Assembly: GCF_036327005.1 (NCBI RefSeq)
Contig: NZ_JAUGZK010000007.1
Span: forward strand, 124,001-188,000
Source: Alkalimonas mucilaginosa
GTDB taxonomy: Bacteria; Pseudomonadota; Gammaproteobacteria; Enterobacterales; Alteromonadaceae
Length of the DNA stretch: 64,000 bases
Reading direction: 5' to 3'
This document shows positions 16,349 to 25,226 of this stretch, in pieces. Below the pieces are notes generated by a model. It worked only from the letters and a program-made list of their open reading frames with translations. It was not told the origin of the DNA and did not search any database. The first letter of the stretch is position 1. Every line of letters begins with the position of its first letter. Made by a program: the position numbers and the translations under genes.

Positions 16349-17409
16349 AAACTTTGTTGGTAAAAACACTGGTTCCTTTCACCTTGCTGTTAATGGTGTC
16401 ACTTGGGTTGACGGCTTGCTCGAAAGCGCCGGATGAAGCCGACCAGCAGATGCCAGTGACGGTAAGGCTGGTGACGGTGAATGGCGATGCTCAGCACAGC
16501 AGCCGCAGTTTTGTTGGCCGGGTCGATGCGGTCAGCACCGTTGATCTGGCATTTCAGGTCGGTGGCCGGGTGACGGAATTGGCTGTACAGCAAGGCCAGG
16601 TGGTGCCGGCCGGTGAGCTGTTGGCGGCGTTGGACCCTGCCGATTACCAGTTGGCGTTGCAACAAGCCAGGGTGCAACTGGAGCAGGCGCAGCGCGATCT
16701 GGAAAGGGCCAGGCCGCTGCGGGAGCAGGGTATTTTAACGCCGTCGGATTTTGAGCAGCTGCAAACCAGTTACGATCTGGCCAAAGTAGCGCTGGATAAT
16801 GCCCGGCGCAATGTGGAACATACCCGGCTGGAAGCACCCTTTGATGCGCTGATCACCCGCCGTTTGATTGAGCGTTATACCACAGTGGCGGCCGGCACGC
16901 CGGTGCTTCGGGTGCAGAATATCAGCGAACTTCGGGTGCATATCAATGTGCCGGAGCAATTGATGCGCCTGGTAAACGACAGTGCTGATTACCGTGTGTT
17001 GGTGCGCCTGCCGGGTCTGGCGGATGGGGTGGCGCTGCAGTACCGCGAGCATGCGACTGAGGCCGATGCCATCACCCAAACCTACCGGGTATCCTTTGCG
17101 TTGCAACCGGTGGCCGGGGTGAATCTGCTGCCGGGTATGACGGTGAATGTGGTAACCGAGCGTACCTTGCAGCAAAGCAGCTTATCGGTACCTTTGTCGG
17201 CGATTGATACCGGCACGCCGGAGCAGTTTTATGTCTGGCGTTACCTGAGTGACAGCCAGACGGTAGAGCGGGTTCAGGTCGAGCTTGGCCAAATCCACGG
17301 CCAGCAGGTCGATATTTTAAGTGGCGTGCAGTATGGCGATCAACTGGTATCGGCTGGTCTCGTGCATTTGCAGCCGGGGCAGCGGGTACGCCCCTTTCAG
17401 GCTTACTGA
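16345..17409 (+). CDS. RND efflux periplasmic adaptor (membrane fusion lipoprotein)
   Basis: A 354-residue HlyD-type adaptor with lipobox LTAC at residues ~22-25, so it is anchored in the inner membrane facing the periplasm. The lipoyl half-motifs flank a coiled-coil hairpin (residues ~95-160, VQLEQAQRDLERARPL). Beta-barrel and membrane-proximal domains follow (SVPLSAIDTG). It links the RND pump to an outer-membrane channel, which is not encoded in this window. Confidence 0.92.
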   Translation: MKTLLVKTLVPFTLLLMVSLGLTACSKAPDEADQQMPVTVRLVTVNGDAQHSSRSFVGRVDAVSTVDLAFQVGGRVTELAVQQGQVVPAGELLAALDPADYQLALQQARVQLEQAQRDLERARPLREQGILTPSDFEQLQTSYDLAKVALDNARRNVEHTRLEAPFDALITRRLIERYTTVAAGTPVLRVQNISELRVHINVPEQLMRLVNDSADYRVLVRLPGLADGVALQYREHATEADAITQTYRVSFALQPVAGVNLLPGMTVNVVTERTLQQSSLSVPLSAIDTGTPEQFYVWRYLSDSQTVERVQVELGQIHGQQVDILSGVQYGDQLVSAGLVHLQPGQRVRPFQAY

Positions 17410-17422
17410 GCGAGGATAACGG

Positions 17423-20400
17423 ATGAACATTGCCAGTTACGCCATTGATAAGCAAATCAGCACCTGGTTGCTGGTGTTGCTGTGTTTTTTGGGTGGTCTA
17501 TGGGCCCTTAACACCATTGGCCGGTTGGAAGATCCGGCCTTTACCTTAAAAGAAGCCATTGTGATGACGCCTTATCCGGGCGCGACCGCCGAGGAAGTCG
17601 AGCGTGAAGTGACGGAGAAAATGGAGTCGGCCATTCAGCAGTTGTCGCAGTTAAAGCGCATCAGCTCGAAATCCATGCCGGGCATGTCGGAAATTAGGGT
17701 CGAGATTCAGGACAAATACGATGGCAGCCAAATGCCGCAAATCTGGGATGAGCTCAGGCGCAAAGTCACTGATATTCAGCCTGAGCTGCCCAGCGGTGTG
17801 CTGACTCCGATGGTCAATGATGACTTTGGCGATGTGTTTGGCATTTTTTATGCGGTAACGGCCGACGGTTTCAGCGATCGGGAGATCCGCGAGCTGGCGA
17901 GCTTTTTACGGCGGGAAATGCTGACGGTACCAGGGGTCGCTAAGGTACAAACCGCCGGTGAGCCGGAAGAAGCCATTTACGTTGAAATCCCGCACGAACG
18001 ACTGCTTGGGCTGGGGCTACCGCCAGGGGTGATTGTTGATACGCTGCAATCAGAAAATGCGGTGGCCTCCGCTGGCTCGGTGCTGGTGGGCGATAAGCGG
18101 GTGCGGCTGGTCAGCAAGCCGGGGCTCGACTCTGTAGCAGCCATTGAAAACGTGCGCATAGGCAACCCCGGCTCGACCGAACAACTGAGTATTTACGATG
18201 TAGCCGAAGTGCGACGCGATGCGGTGGAAACACCGAGCGAACTCATTCGTTTTAACGGCAAACCGGCTTTTACCCTGGCGGTGGCAGGCTTAAGCGATGC
18301 CAATATTGTCGATGTGGGTAAAGCCGTTGATCAGCATCTTGAGCAGTTGCAGGCACAAATTCCGCTTGGGGTAACGCTGCAGCCGATTTACCAGCAGCAT
18401 CTGGTGGTAGAAAAAGCCATCAACGATTTTATCGTCAATCTGGCGCTGTCGGTGTTGATAGTGATTGGCGTGCTGTGCCTGGCCATGGGCTGGCGGGTTG
18501 GGCTGGTGGTGGGAGCTACTTTGCTGCTGACGGTGCTTGGTACGGTATTTTTTATGCGGCTCTGGCACATTGAGATGGAGCGGATTTCGCTGGGGGCGTT
18601 GATCATTGCCATGGGTATGCTGGTTGATAATGCCATCGTGGTGGCTGAAACCATGCTGATCAATATGCAGCGTGGCCTGAGCTCGCGCCAGGCCGCCCGG
18701 GAAGCGGCAGGCCGCACGCAAATCCCGTTGCTGGGTGCTACCGTCATTGGCATTATGGCCTTTGCCGGCATTGGCTTGTCGCCAGATGCTACCGGCGAGT
18801 TTCTGTTCTCGCTGTTTGCTGTGATTGGTATTTCCCTGCTGCTGAGCTGGGTGTTGGCCGTCACCGTGACGCCGCTGTTTGGCCATTACCTGTTTAAGCC
18901 GGCCAGCGGGGCTTCGGCCGATCCTTATGCCGGGCGCTTTTATCGCCACTACGCTGTTTTGCTGCAGCGGGCGCTGCGTCATCGCTGGCTGACACTGGGT
19001 GGACTGGTATTGCTGACCCTGATTAGTGTGCTTGGTTTTGGCAAGGTGCCGCAGGTGTTTTTCCCTGCCTCGAACACGCCGATTTTCTACGTCAATTATT
19101 ACCTGCCACAAGGCTCGGATATCCAGGCTACGTCGCGGGACATTGCCCAACTGGAAGACTTTTTACTGCAGCAACCTGAGGTGGAGTCCGTCAGCAGTTT
19201 TGTCGGTGGTGGTGCCAGTCGTTTTATGTTGACCTATGCGCCTGAGCTGCCCAATCCTGCCTATGGGCAACTGATTGTTCGCACCGGGCATCGTGATGAA
19301 ATTCCACCCTTGATGCAGCGGCTGCGCGAGCAAATGCCGCCTGAGTTACCGCAAGGTACCATCTATTTGCAGCAACTGATGTTTGGTCCGGGGGCCGGTG
19401 CCAAGTTGCAGGTGCGGTTATCCGGTGCCGATGAAGCCGAGCTGCGTCGCTATGGCCAACAGGTGGAAGGCATCATGCGGGCCAGTGGCGTCATCACCGA
19501 TATCCGGCAAAACTGGCGGCAGCGTGAGCTGGTGATTGTGCCGGATTTCAACGAAGAGCGGGCCAGGGTGGCCGGGGTGAACCGCACCGATGTGGCGCAA
19601 ACGCTGGAACTCGCCACCACCGGGGTGCAAAGCGGGGTGTACCGTGAAGCCGATCGGCAAATTCCGATTGTGGTGAGGCCGCCGGCGCATGAGCGGCTGA
19701 GTGTCGATAACCTGCAGGATCGGATGATCTGGAGTTCGGTCGACAATAGTTACATTCCTATTACTCAGGTGATTGATGGTCTGTACACCCGCAGCGAAGA
19801 AGCCCGTATTCACCGCCGCGACCGGGTTCGCACCCTGACGGTGGAAGCCGAGCCGGTGCTTGGGATCACGGCCGACCAGGCGCTGCGGCAGATTAAAGAT
19901 CAGCTCGAGCAACTGGCACTGCCAACAGGCTACCGTTTAACCTTAGGCGGAGAATACGAAGACTCGGCTGAAGCCCAGCAATCGCTGGCCAATCAGTTGC
20001 CACTCAGCTTTTTGGTGATGCTGGTGATTAGCATTTTGTTGTTTGGCTCGTTCAAGCAGCCGCTGGTGATTTGGCTGATTGTGCCGATGGCGATTTGCGG
20101 GGTGACGGCAGCACTGCTGTTGTCCGGCCTGCCTTTTGGTTTTACGTCCTTGCTGGGTTTTTTAAGTTTGTCGGGCATGCTGATGAAAAATGCCATTGTG
20201 CTGGTGGATGAAATCGATCTGCAACTGCAGCAACTGCCAGACAAAATTGAGGCCATTGTCCAGGCCAGCATCAGCCGGATCCGCCCGGTGATCCTGGCGG
20301 CACTGACCACCATTTTGGGCATGCTGCCGCTGCTGTGGGATGCATTTTTTAACAGCATGGCGGTGACCATTATGGGGGGCCTGGCTTTTGCCACGGTGCT

Positions 20401-20467
20401 GACGCTGGTGGCTGTGCCTGTGCTCTATGCTGTGGTGTTTTCTATTCAAAGTAAAAAAAGCAGTTAA
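17423..20467 (+). CDS. RND efflux pump permease
   Basis: A 1014-residue, 12-helix RND transporter with two large periplasmic loops. Helix 4 contains GMLVDNAIVVAE: the proton-relay Asp pair of AcrB (D407-D408) is Asp-Asn here, as in several non-AcrB subfamilies. It starts 14 bases after the adaptor stop. No TolC-type gene follows, so it probably borrows a general outer-membrane channel. Substrates are unknown; drugs or biocides are likely. Confidence 0.93.
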   Translation: MNIASYAIDKQISTWLLVLLCFLGGLWALNTIGRLEDPAFTLKEAIVMTPYPGATAEEVEREVTEKMESAIQQLSQLKRISSKSMPGMSEIRVEIQDKYDGSQMPQIWDELRRKVTDIQPELPSGVLTPMVNDDFGDVFGIFYAVTADGFSDREIRELASFLRREMLTVPGVAKVQTAGEPEEAIYVEIPHERLLGLGLPPGVIVDTLQSENAVASAGSVLVGDKRVRLVSKPGLDSVAAIENVRIGNPGSTEQLSIYDVAEVRRDAVETPSELIRFNGKPAFTLAVAGLSDANIVDVGKAVDQHLEQLQAQIPLGVTLQPIYQQHLVVEKAINDFIVNLALSVLIVIGVLCLAMGWRVGLVVGATLLLTVLGTVFFMRLWHIEMERISLGALIIAMGMLVDNAIVVAETMLINMQRGLSSRQAAREAAGRTQIPLLGATVIGIMAFAGIGLSPDATGEFLFSLFAVIGISLLLSWVLAVTVTPLFGHYLFKPASGASADPYAGRFYRHYAVLLQRALRHRWLTLGGLVLLTLISVLGFGKVPQVFFPASNTPIFYVNYYLPQGSDIQATSRDIAQLEDFLLQQPEVESVSSFVGGGASRFMLTYAPELPNPAYGQLIVRTGHRDEIPPLMQRLREQMPPELPQGTIYLQQLMFGPGAGAKLQVRLSGADEAELRRYGQQVEGIMRASGVITDIRQNWRQRELVIVPDFNEERARVAGVNRTDVAQTLELATTGVQSGVYREADRQIPIVVRPPAHERLSVDNLQDRMIWSSVDNSYIPITQVIDGLYTRSEEARIHRRDRVRTLTVEAEPVLGITADQALRQIKDQLEQLALPTGYRLTLGGEYEDSAEAQQSLANQLPLSFLVMLVISILLFGSFKQPLVIWLIVPMAICGVTAALLLSGLPFGFTSLLGFLSLSGMLMKNAIVLVDEIDLQLQQLPDKIEAIVQASISRIRPVILAALTTILGMLPLLWDAFFNSMAVTIMGGLAFATVLTLVAVPVLYAVVFSIQSKKSS

Positions 20468-20474
20468 CCTGGCC

Positions 20475-20508
20475 GCACCATACCCCGGCTAATCCCCGGG
20501 GATGGTGC
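20475..20508 (+). terminator. Terminator of the RND operon
   Basis: GCACCAT-A-CCCCGG (20475-20488) pairs with CCGGGG-ATGGTGC (20496-20508) around a short loop. It is GC-rich and directly behind the permease, but only CTGTCTTT follows. Confidence 0.65.
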
Positions 20509-20586
20509 CTGTCTTTAACATTGAGCCCCTGTGTGGCTGCTAATTTGCATTAGATTTGTCAAAAATTGCAGATAGTGGCAGTTATC

Positions 20587-20606
20587 TTCTACGCTTCCAT
20601 GTAGAA
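20587..20606. promoter_or_regulatory. TTCTAC...GTAGAA dyad
   Basis: TTCTAC (20587-20592) and GTAGAA (20601-20606) form a short dyad about 60 bases upstream of the DUF6172 gene. It may be an operator or a leader hairpin. Confidence 0.3.
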
Positions 20607-20664
20607 TGCGCGTTTTCTAAGCGCAGCCAGATTTTCTGATGCAGTGCATATGGGTAGGATAGGT

Positions 20665-20994
20665 ATGAAAAAGACATTCGCGTTAACGCATCCCAGGCTA
20701 AAACCAGCACGTTGGGTAGACGCCATTAAGCATGAAATTAGAAAGTACCTGAAGCGGGAGCGACGTAAAGCGCTGCCAGCGGGTATGGACTACTGGACCT
20801 TTGATTGCCGTTTTGGTGCCACTGAAGAAGTGGCCGTCAAAATTTTCACCCCGGACATCAATAAACAGATCGATGCGGCTGTGGCGCAAGACTTGCCAGG
20901 TTTTTATGTTGAAATTCTGGCCAGAGCCTGCCCGCATCAGCCACGCGATAGTCGTGACGATACAGATAGCGATTTTGACGGTGCCAGTGATTAA
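20665..20994 (+). CDS. DUF6172 family protein
   Basis: A 109-residue basic cytoplasmic protein that starts MKKTFALTHP and contains KYLKRERRKALP and WTFDCRFGAT, all hallmarks of the family I know as DUF6172. The function is unknown. The ATG at 20665 is preferred over the upstream frame start because it matches the family. The acidic tail (RDDTDSDFDG) is extra. It lies 39 bases upstream of rhlE on the same strand, so the two could be co-transcribed. Confidence 0.8.
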   Translation: MKKTFALTHPRLKPARWVDAIKHEIRKYLKRERRKALPAGMDYWTFDCRFGATEEVAVKIFTPDINKQIDAAVAQDLPGFYVEILARACPHQPRDSRDDTDSDFDGASD

Positions 20995-21006
20995 TTTTTT
21001 TGTAAA

Positions 21007-21023
21007 CTGTAGCTATTCTACAG
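21007..21023 (+). promoter_or_regulatory. Leader hairpin before rhlE
   Basis: CTGTAG-CTATT-CTACAG forms a perfect 6-bp stem that ends one base before the ribosome site GAGGA of rhlE. It could modulate translation, for example with temperature. Confidence 0.4.
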
Positions 21024-21033
21024 AGGAACTCTT

Positions 21034-22374
21034 ATGCAATTTTCATCTTTAGATTTAGCGGCAGACTTACAGCGCGCTTTGATCGAGTGCGGTTACAACG
21101 AGATGACGCCGGTGCAGGCTCAGGCCATCGTACCGGCCCGGCGGGGCAAGGATTTGCAGGTCACAGCGCAAACCGGCACCGGTAAAACGGCGGCTTTTGC
21201 TATCCCGGTGCTGCAGCGCATGCTGGACAACCCGAAAGCTAGCCAGTCGCGTCGTCCAAGGGCTTTGATTGTAACGCCAACCCGTGAGCTGGCCGAGCAA
21301 ATTGGCACGGCCATTACAGCTTACGCGCAGTTTGTGCCGCTAAGCGTGACGGCATTGTATGGTGGCGTCAAAATGGGCGGCCAGGCCAGTAAACTGGCGG
21401 CTGGCGTCGATATAGTCATCAGTACCCCCGGCCGTTTGCTGGAGCATATGGCGCTTGGCAATGTGATGTTAGGCGATGTGGAATTCGTGGTGTTGGATGA
21501 AGCCGACCGCATGCTGGATATGGGCTTTAGCACCGATGTGCTGAAATTGCTGCAGATGACAGCCCGTAACCGACAAACCTTGTTGTTTTCTGCCACTACC
21601 TCGCCTGCGGTCAATGAGTTGTCGCATAAAATTCTGAAGAATCACCAGCAAATCCGGGTTACCAAAACCAACAGTGCAGCGGATACAGTCCACCACGTAG
21701 TGTATCCGGTGGAAGAAAGTCGCAAAATCGAGTTATTCGAACAGCTGCTGGCCGAGCAAAACTGGTTTCAGGTGTTGGTGTTTACCAGTACCAAAGACCA
21801 GGCAGACCGCTTATTAGCTGGCCTGCAGCAGCGCCGTATCGAGGCGGCGGTGTGTCATGGCGATAAAAGCCAGGGGGCACGGCGTCGGGCACTGGCCGAT
21901 TTTAAATCGGCCAAGTTGCAGGTGCTGATTGCCACTGAAGTAGCCGCCAGGGGCCTGGATATTCAGGGGTTGGATTATGTGGTCAACTTTCATCTGCCGT
22001 ATTTGCCGGAAGATTACGTGCATCGCATTGGCCGTACCGGGCGGGCAGGGGCTAAGGGCCATGCCATTTCCTTTGTCAGCCGTGAGGAAGAGCAAAGCTT
22101 AGAGCGCATCCAAAAATTAATGGGCAGTACCATTAAGCGCATTAGCAAACCAGGTTTTGAAGTCAGCACCCGCGATTCGCTGTTAAAAAGCATTTCGCGT
22201 AAAGTGCTGACCGGGCGTGCCAACAAAGCATCTGAAACCACCATCGACCTGGAGCGCTCAGGCAAGGCTGGCTCGAAAGCCAAGGCTAAGCCGAAAGCCT
22301 CGGCTCCATCACAAGCTAACGCCAGGCCAAAAGCGAACGCCAAGCCAAAAACCAAAGCAGGCCGAAGTAAGTAA
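21034..22374 (+). CDS. rhlE: ATP-dependent RNA helicase, DEAD box
   Basis: A 446-residue RhlE-type helicase. The Q motif is MTPVQAQAI, Walker A is AQTGTGKT (residues ~47-54), the DEAD box is VLDEADRMLDMGF, motif III is SATT and motif VI is HRIGRTGR. The C-terminal ~60 residues form a basic Lys/Ala/Pro tail (KAKAKPKASAPSQ...), a typical RNA-binding extension. It remodels RNA in ribosome assembly or decay. A terminator follows. Confidence 0.93.
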   Translation: MQFSSLDLAADLQRALIECGYNEMTPVQAQAIVPARRGKDLQVTAQTGTGKTAAFAIPVLQRMLDNPKASQSRRPRALIVTPTRELAEQIGTAITAYAQFVPLSVTALYGGVKMGGQASKLAAGVDIVISTPGRLLEHMALGNVMLGDVEFVVLDEADRMLDMGFSTDVLKLLQMTARNRQTLLFSATTSPAVNELSHKILKNHQQIRVTKTNSAADTVHHVVYPVEESRKIELFEQLLAEQNWFQVLVFTSTKDQADRLLAGLQQRRIEAAVCHGDKSQGARRRALADFKSAKLQVLIATEVAARGLDIQGLDYVVNFHLPYLPEDYVHRIGRTGRAGAKGHAISFVSREEEQSLERIQKLMGSTIKRISKPGFEVSTRDSLLKSISRKVLTGRANKASETTIDLERSGKAGSKAKAKPKASAPSQANARPKANAKPKTKAGRSK

Positions 22375-22381
22375 GCTTTAG

Positions 22382-22420
22382 CCGCCATCATCCAGAGCTT
22401 ATGCCTCTGGGTGATGGCGG
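22382..22420 (+). terminator. Terminator of rhlE
   Basis: CCGCCATCATCCAGAG (22382-22397) pairs with CTCTGGGTGATGGCGG (22405-22420) with one mismatch around a 7-base loop. Only a weak T tract follows. Confidence 0.65.
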
Positions 22421-22444
22421 GGCGATTTACCTCAGCGGTAGCTC

Positions 22445-22648
22445 TCACCAAGGCTGCTGTTCAAACCTTTGTACCAAAAAATCCAGCAATGCCCGTAAAG
22501 CGACCGGCATATAGCGCCGGGATGGGTAGAGGGCATGAATGTCCAGCTCTGGTAACGACCATTCAGGGAGAATCACCCTAAGCCGGCCTGATGCAATAAA
22601 ATCTTTGACCAAATAGCTTGGTTGCATGGTCATGCCACCATCAGCCAA
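22445..22648 (-). pseudogene. LysR-type regulator, C-terminal relic
   Basis: The 67 codons GGMTMQPSYLVKDFIASGRL ... DIHALYPSRRYMP ... LDFLVQRF match the end of the LysR effector domain. The helix-turn-helix and most of the effector domain are missing, and the frame joins unrelated sequence at about 22645. It is a deletion relic. Confidence 0.75.
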
Positions 22649-22755
22649 ATTCCACTCAACTGATCGAAGCTTTGCAGCAGGCTTATCCTGAATTGCCGAT
22701 TGATGATGGCCTTGTGATCAGTGCGAAGGTCAGTACTGGTGAAATGCAGTGGTAA
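22645..22755 (+). pseudogene. C-terminal relic of an unknown gene
   Basis: An open run of 36 codons, STQLIEALQQAYPELPIDD then LVISAKVSTGEMQW plus TAA, has gene-like composition but no start. It abuts the LysR relic, so the junction marks a deletion that removed two gene bodies. The parent is not recognised. The rest of the 465-base stretch 22376-22840 holds the terminator and an operator. Confidence 0.35.
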
Positions 22756-22781
22756 TTGCAGCTTGCTTTGGCAGCGAAATC

Positions 22782-22828
22782 TTGACAAAAGGCTGTTCCT
22801 TATATAGAACGTTCATTATAAGGAACAG
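22782..22828 (+). promoter_or_regulatory. Promoter with perfect 12-bp inverted repeat operator
   Basis: TTGACA (22782-22787) is followed by CTGTTCCTTATA (22793-22804), whose exact inverse TATAAGGAACAG lies at 22817-22828. The 12-bp centre contains GAACGTTC. The left arm overlaps the likely -10 (TATATA). It ends 12 bases before the XRE gene, so autoregulation is inferred. Confidence 0.75.
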
Positions 22829-22840
22829 CTGGAGTGGTGT

Positions 22841-23371
22841 GTGGATCTGGATTCGCTGACAACCCTGGGGCGGCATTTACAACAGTTGCGGTTTGCCAGT
22901 GGTTTATCGCTTTCTCAACTGGCGGCCGAAGCGGGTATCGCCAAGTCAAATTTATCGCGCTTAGAGCAAGGGCAGGGCAATCCTACACTGGATACATTGT
23001 GGCGGCTTGCTGTGCGGCTGAATGTGCCATTTGGCAATCTGGTAGCGCCAATCAGCGTTTCTTTGGGGGATGCCGGGGTCCAGGTGCGGCTGATTGATCA
23101 GGGCAAAGATAACCCAAAGGTGGATGCTTACTGGATGTCACTGTCACCTCATACGGTGCGGCAGGCGGAGGCGCACTCTGCTGGAACATCTGAGTTGATT
23201 ACTGTGGTCAGTGGGCAATTGGAAGTAGGGAGTCTGGGCCAGACCAAGCAACTTAGTGCCGGGCAAAGCCACCGCTTTGCAGCCGACCAACCTCATAGTT
23301 ATCGCACGGCCGATGCCTGGGCGACTGCACAGCTAACGGTGATTTATGCGGCCACTGAGAGGGCGTCATGA
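22841..23371 (+). CDS. XRE-cupin transcriptional regulator
   Basis: A 176-residue protein. Residues 9-64 form an XRE helix-turn-helix (LSLSQLAAEAGIAKSNLSRLE), and residues ~100-170 form a cupin (GTSELITVVSGQLEVG, LSAGQSHRFAAD). The start is a GTG with GGAG upstream. It overlaps azlC by 4 bases, and this trio is a recurring arrangement for regulated branched-chain amino acid export. The cupin is probably the effector sensor. Confidence 0.9.
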   Translation: MDLDSLTTLGRHLQQLRFASGLSLSQLAAEAGIAKSNLSRLEQGQGNPTLDTLWRLAVRLNVPFGNLVAPISVSLGDAGVQVRLIDQGKDNPKVDAYWMSLSPHTVRQAEAHSAGTSELITVVSGQLEVGSLGQTKQLSAGQSHRFAADQPHSYRTADAWATAQLTVIYAATERAS

Positions 23372-24099
23372 GTACATCGGGCCTGTCCGGCTCTTCTTCG
23401 CCTTGGTGGAGTGGCGCGCGTGAAGCCACTCCTTTACTGGGGGGCTATATTCCTGTCGCTATTTCCTTTGGTATGGTTGCGGTGCAAGCGGGCTTTAGTG
23501 TCTGGCAAAGCATCCTGATCTCGACCCTGATTTATGCGGGCGCTTCGCAATTTCTGTTTGTGGCTATGGTGGCAGCCGGGGCTCCCTGGGGCTTGGTGGT
23601 GGTGATGACTTTGTTGATCAATGCGCGTCATGTGGTGTATGGACCCAGCATCGCCCCTTGGTTGCCCAAAAGTCGCTGGTGGCCGTTTTTAAGCCACGGT
23701 CTGACCGATCAAATCTTTGCCCTGGCGCTAAGCCGTCTGCCACAATTGCCAGCTGAACAGCGATTAGGCTGGTACAGCGGTGCCATGTTGCTGGCCTGGT
23801 TTAGCTGGGTGGCTGGCACGGCGGCTGGAGCTATCGCCGGTGAAGAACTTAGCCGGCACTGGCCTTTGCTGGGCGAGATCATGCCCTTTGCTCTGCCAGC
23901 CCTCTTTCTGGTATTACTGGCACCGCGTTTTACCTCACGTACCTGGAGCATTGCGCTGGGCGCTACCATCGCTGTTGCCATGTTGCTTACCTTGTATGGC
24001 TTTACCAATGCGTCGATCCCGCTGGCAGCGGCATCCGGGGCTCTGTGCTTTTACCTGGCAAAGCTGACTATACGGGCTGGAGGGTATCGTAATGGATAA
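23368..24099 (+). CDS. azlC: AzlC family branched-chain amino acid exporter, large subunit
   Basis: A 243-residue membrane protein with about seven helices. The family segments GYIPVAISFGMVAVQAG, YAGASQFLFVAMV and NARHVVYG are present. AzlC with AzlD exports branched-chain amino acids or their analogues. Its start overlaps the regulator stop by 4 bases and its end overlaps azlD by 8 bases. Confidence 0.92.
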   Translation: MSTSGLSGSSSPWWSGAREATPLLGGYIPVAISFGMVAVQAGFSVWQSILISTLIYAGASQFLFVAMVAAGAPWGLVVVMTLLINARHVVYGPSIAPWLPKSRWWPFLSHGLTDQIFALALSRLPQLPAEQRLGWYSGAMLLAWFSWVAGTAAGAIAGEELSRHWPLLGEIMPFALPALFLVLLAPRFTSRTWSIALGATIAVAMLLTLYGFTNASIPLAAASGALCFYLAKLTIRAGGYRNG

Positions 24100-24445
24100 T
24101 GGTTTTTGGCTTGCCTTGCTGTTGGTAAGCGCAGGCACCCTAGGTATGCGTTTCCTGCCGCTGCTCTGGATGCAGCGCCATCTGCTGAAACAAAAGAGCC
24201 AGGGAGGCCTGGCGTCGATCCCTGGCTGGCTGAGTGTGCTTGGACCCTTGATGATTGCCGCCATGCTTGGTGTCTCGCTGGTACCTGCTACTGCGGACTG
24301 GTCCACCTGGCTTGCCACCTTGCTGGGTGCTTTATCTGCCTTCATGGTTTGGTTATGGACCAAATCTCTGGGCTGGCCGGTACTGGCAGGAGTGAGTAGC
24401 TATGGGCTGGTGATTCTGCTGGTTCGTATCAGCACTGGTGGTTAA
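24092..24445 (+). CDS. azlD: AzlD family exporter small subunit
   Basis: A 117-residue protein with four hydrophobic helices; GTLGMRFLPLLW near the N-terminus and the GPLMIAAMLGVSLVPA helix are AzlD features. It pairs with AzlC. The overlap of starts and stops shows a tightly coupled operon. Confidence 0.88.
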   Translation: MDNGFWLALLLVSAGTLGMRFLPLLWMQRHLLKQKSQGGLASIPGWLSVLGPLMIAAMLGVSLVPATADWSTWLATLLGALSAFMVWLWTKSLGWPVLAGVSSYGLVILLVRISTGG

Positions 24446-24468
24446 GGTGTTTTTGGTATCCATATCTG

Positions 24469-24530
24469 GTTACATTTTTATTGGTAACTAAATTCGGTTA
24501 CATGCTTTACTTGTAACTTTTTTCGATTAC
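24469..24530 (+). promoter_or_regulatory. Repeated GTTAC/GTAAC inverted pairs
   Basis: GTTAC...GTAAC occurs at 24469-24488 and again at 24497-24517, with a further GATTAC at 24525. The array sits 34-95 bases upstream of the SatD-like gene and looks like an operator. The SatD-like protein has its own helix-turn-helix and may bind here. Confidence 0.5.
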
Positions 24531-24563
24531 AATTTAGGCTGTATCTAATTATGCAGCTCAGTT

Positions 24564-25226
24564 ATGTCCGCACACGATGCCAGAAACTATGCTACTAACT
24601 ATGCCGTTTTAACCGGCGATTTAGTTCAATCCCGCGCCATCAAGGCCGAGCAATACGATAGCGTGCTGTATCAGCTGGAACAGCTGTTTGCTTCGAAAGC
24701 CGAAGCCTGGGCGCTCAATTACAGTTTTTATCGCGGTGATGCCTTTCAGTTGCTGCTGGCGAAACCTCAGTATGGGGTGCGATTGGCGGTGTGCATTCGC
24801 TTAACGCTGTTGAGCCTGGGGCAGGATTGCAAACTAAGCATTGGTATCGGTGAAGTGACTAACTTACGGCAGGACATTAAAAGTGCCACCGGCCCGGCAT
24901 TTACCTTATCGGGCACCGGCTTGGATAGCCTGAGTGGTGCCCAGCGTTTGCAACTTCGTTGTCAGTGGAGTGAGCTGGAGAACATTTTAGCCGTACCGGT
25001 TCAACTGGCCGACGCCATGTTGACCAAGCTGACTGCCCGCCAGGCGGAAGCCGTGTTGTTGCATCTGATTAATCCAGGGCTGGCGCATGAGGCCTTGGCC
25101 CAAAAGCTCGGTACCTCCAGAGCCAATGTCACCAAGCTGCTGAATAACAGCCATTTTGATTATCAATTGCTGCAGGCATTTCTGGCTTATTGCGAGCAGC
25201 ATATTTGCCGGAGTATCGCATCATGA
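24564..25226 (+). CDS. SatD-like protein with C-terminal helix-turn-helix
   Basis: A 220-residue protein that starts near YAVLTGDLVQSR, the feature I associate with the SatD family. A middle region (FYRGDAFQLLL, LSIGIGEV) resembles a cyclase-like fold. The C-terminus (LAHEALAQKLGTSRANVTKLL) is a helix-turn-helix. The end overlaps the DUF3307 gene by 4 bases; the two families are often neighbours. Function is unknown; a DNA-binding sensor is plausible. Confidence 0.7.
   Translation: MSAHDARNYATNYAVLTGDLVQSRAIKAEQYDSVLYQLEQLFASKAEAWALNYSFYRGDAFQLLLAKPQYGVRLAVCIRLTLLSLGQDCKLSIGIGEVTNLRQDIKSATGPAFTLSGTGLDSLSGAQRLQLRCQWSELENILAVPVQLADAMLTKLTARQAEAVLLHLINPGLAHEALAQKLGTSRANVTKLLNNSHFDYQLLQAFLAYCEQHICRSIAS

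Noticed and set aside
18290..19150. 286-codon minus-strand frame inside the RND permease gene
   Set aside because: It is the antisense shadow of a certain gene, rich in His, Gln and Arg, with no domain.
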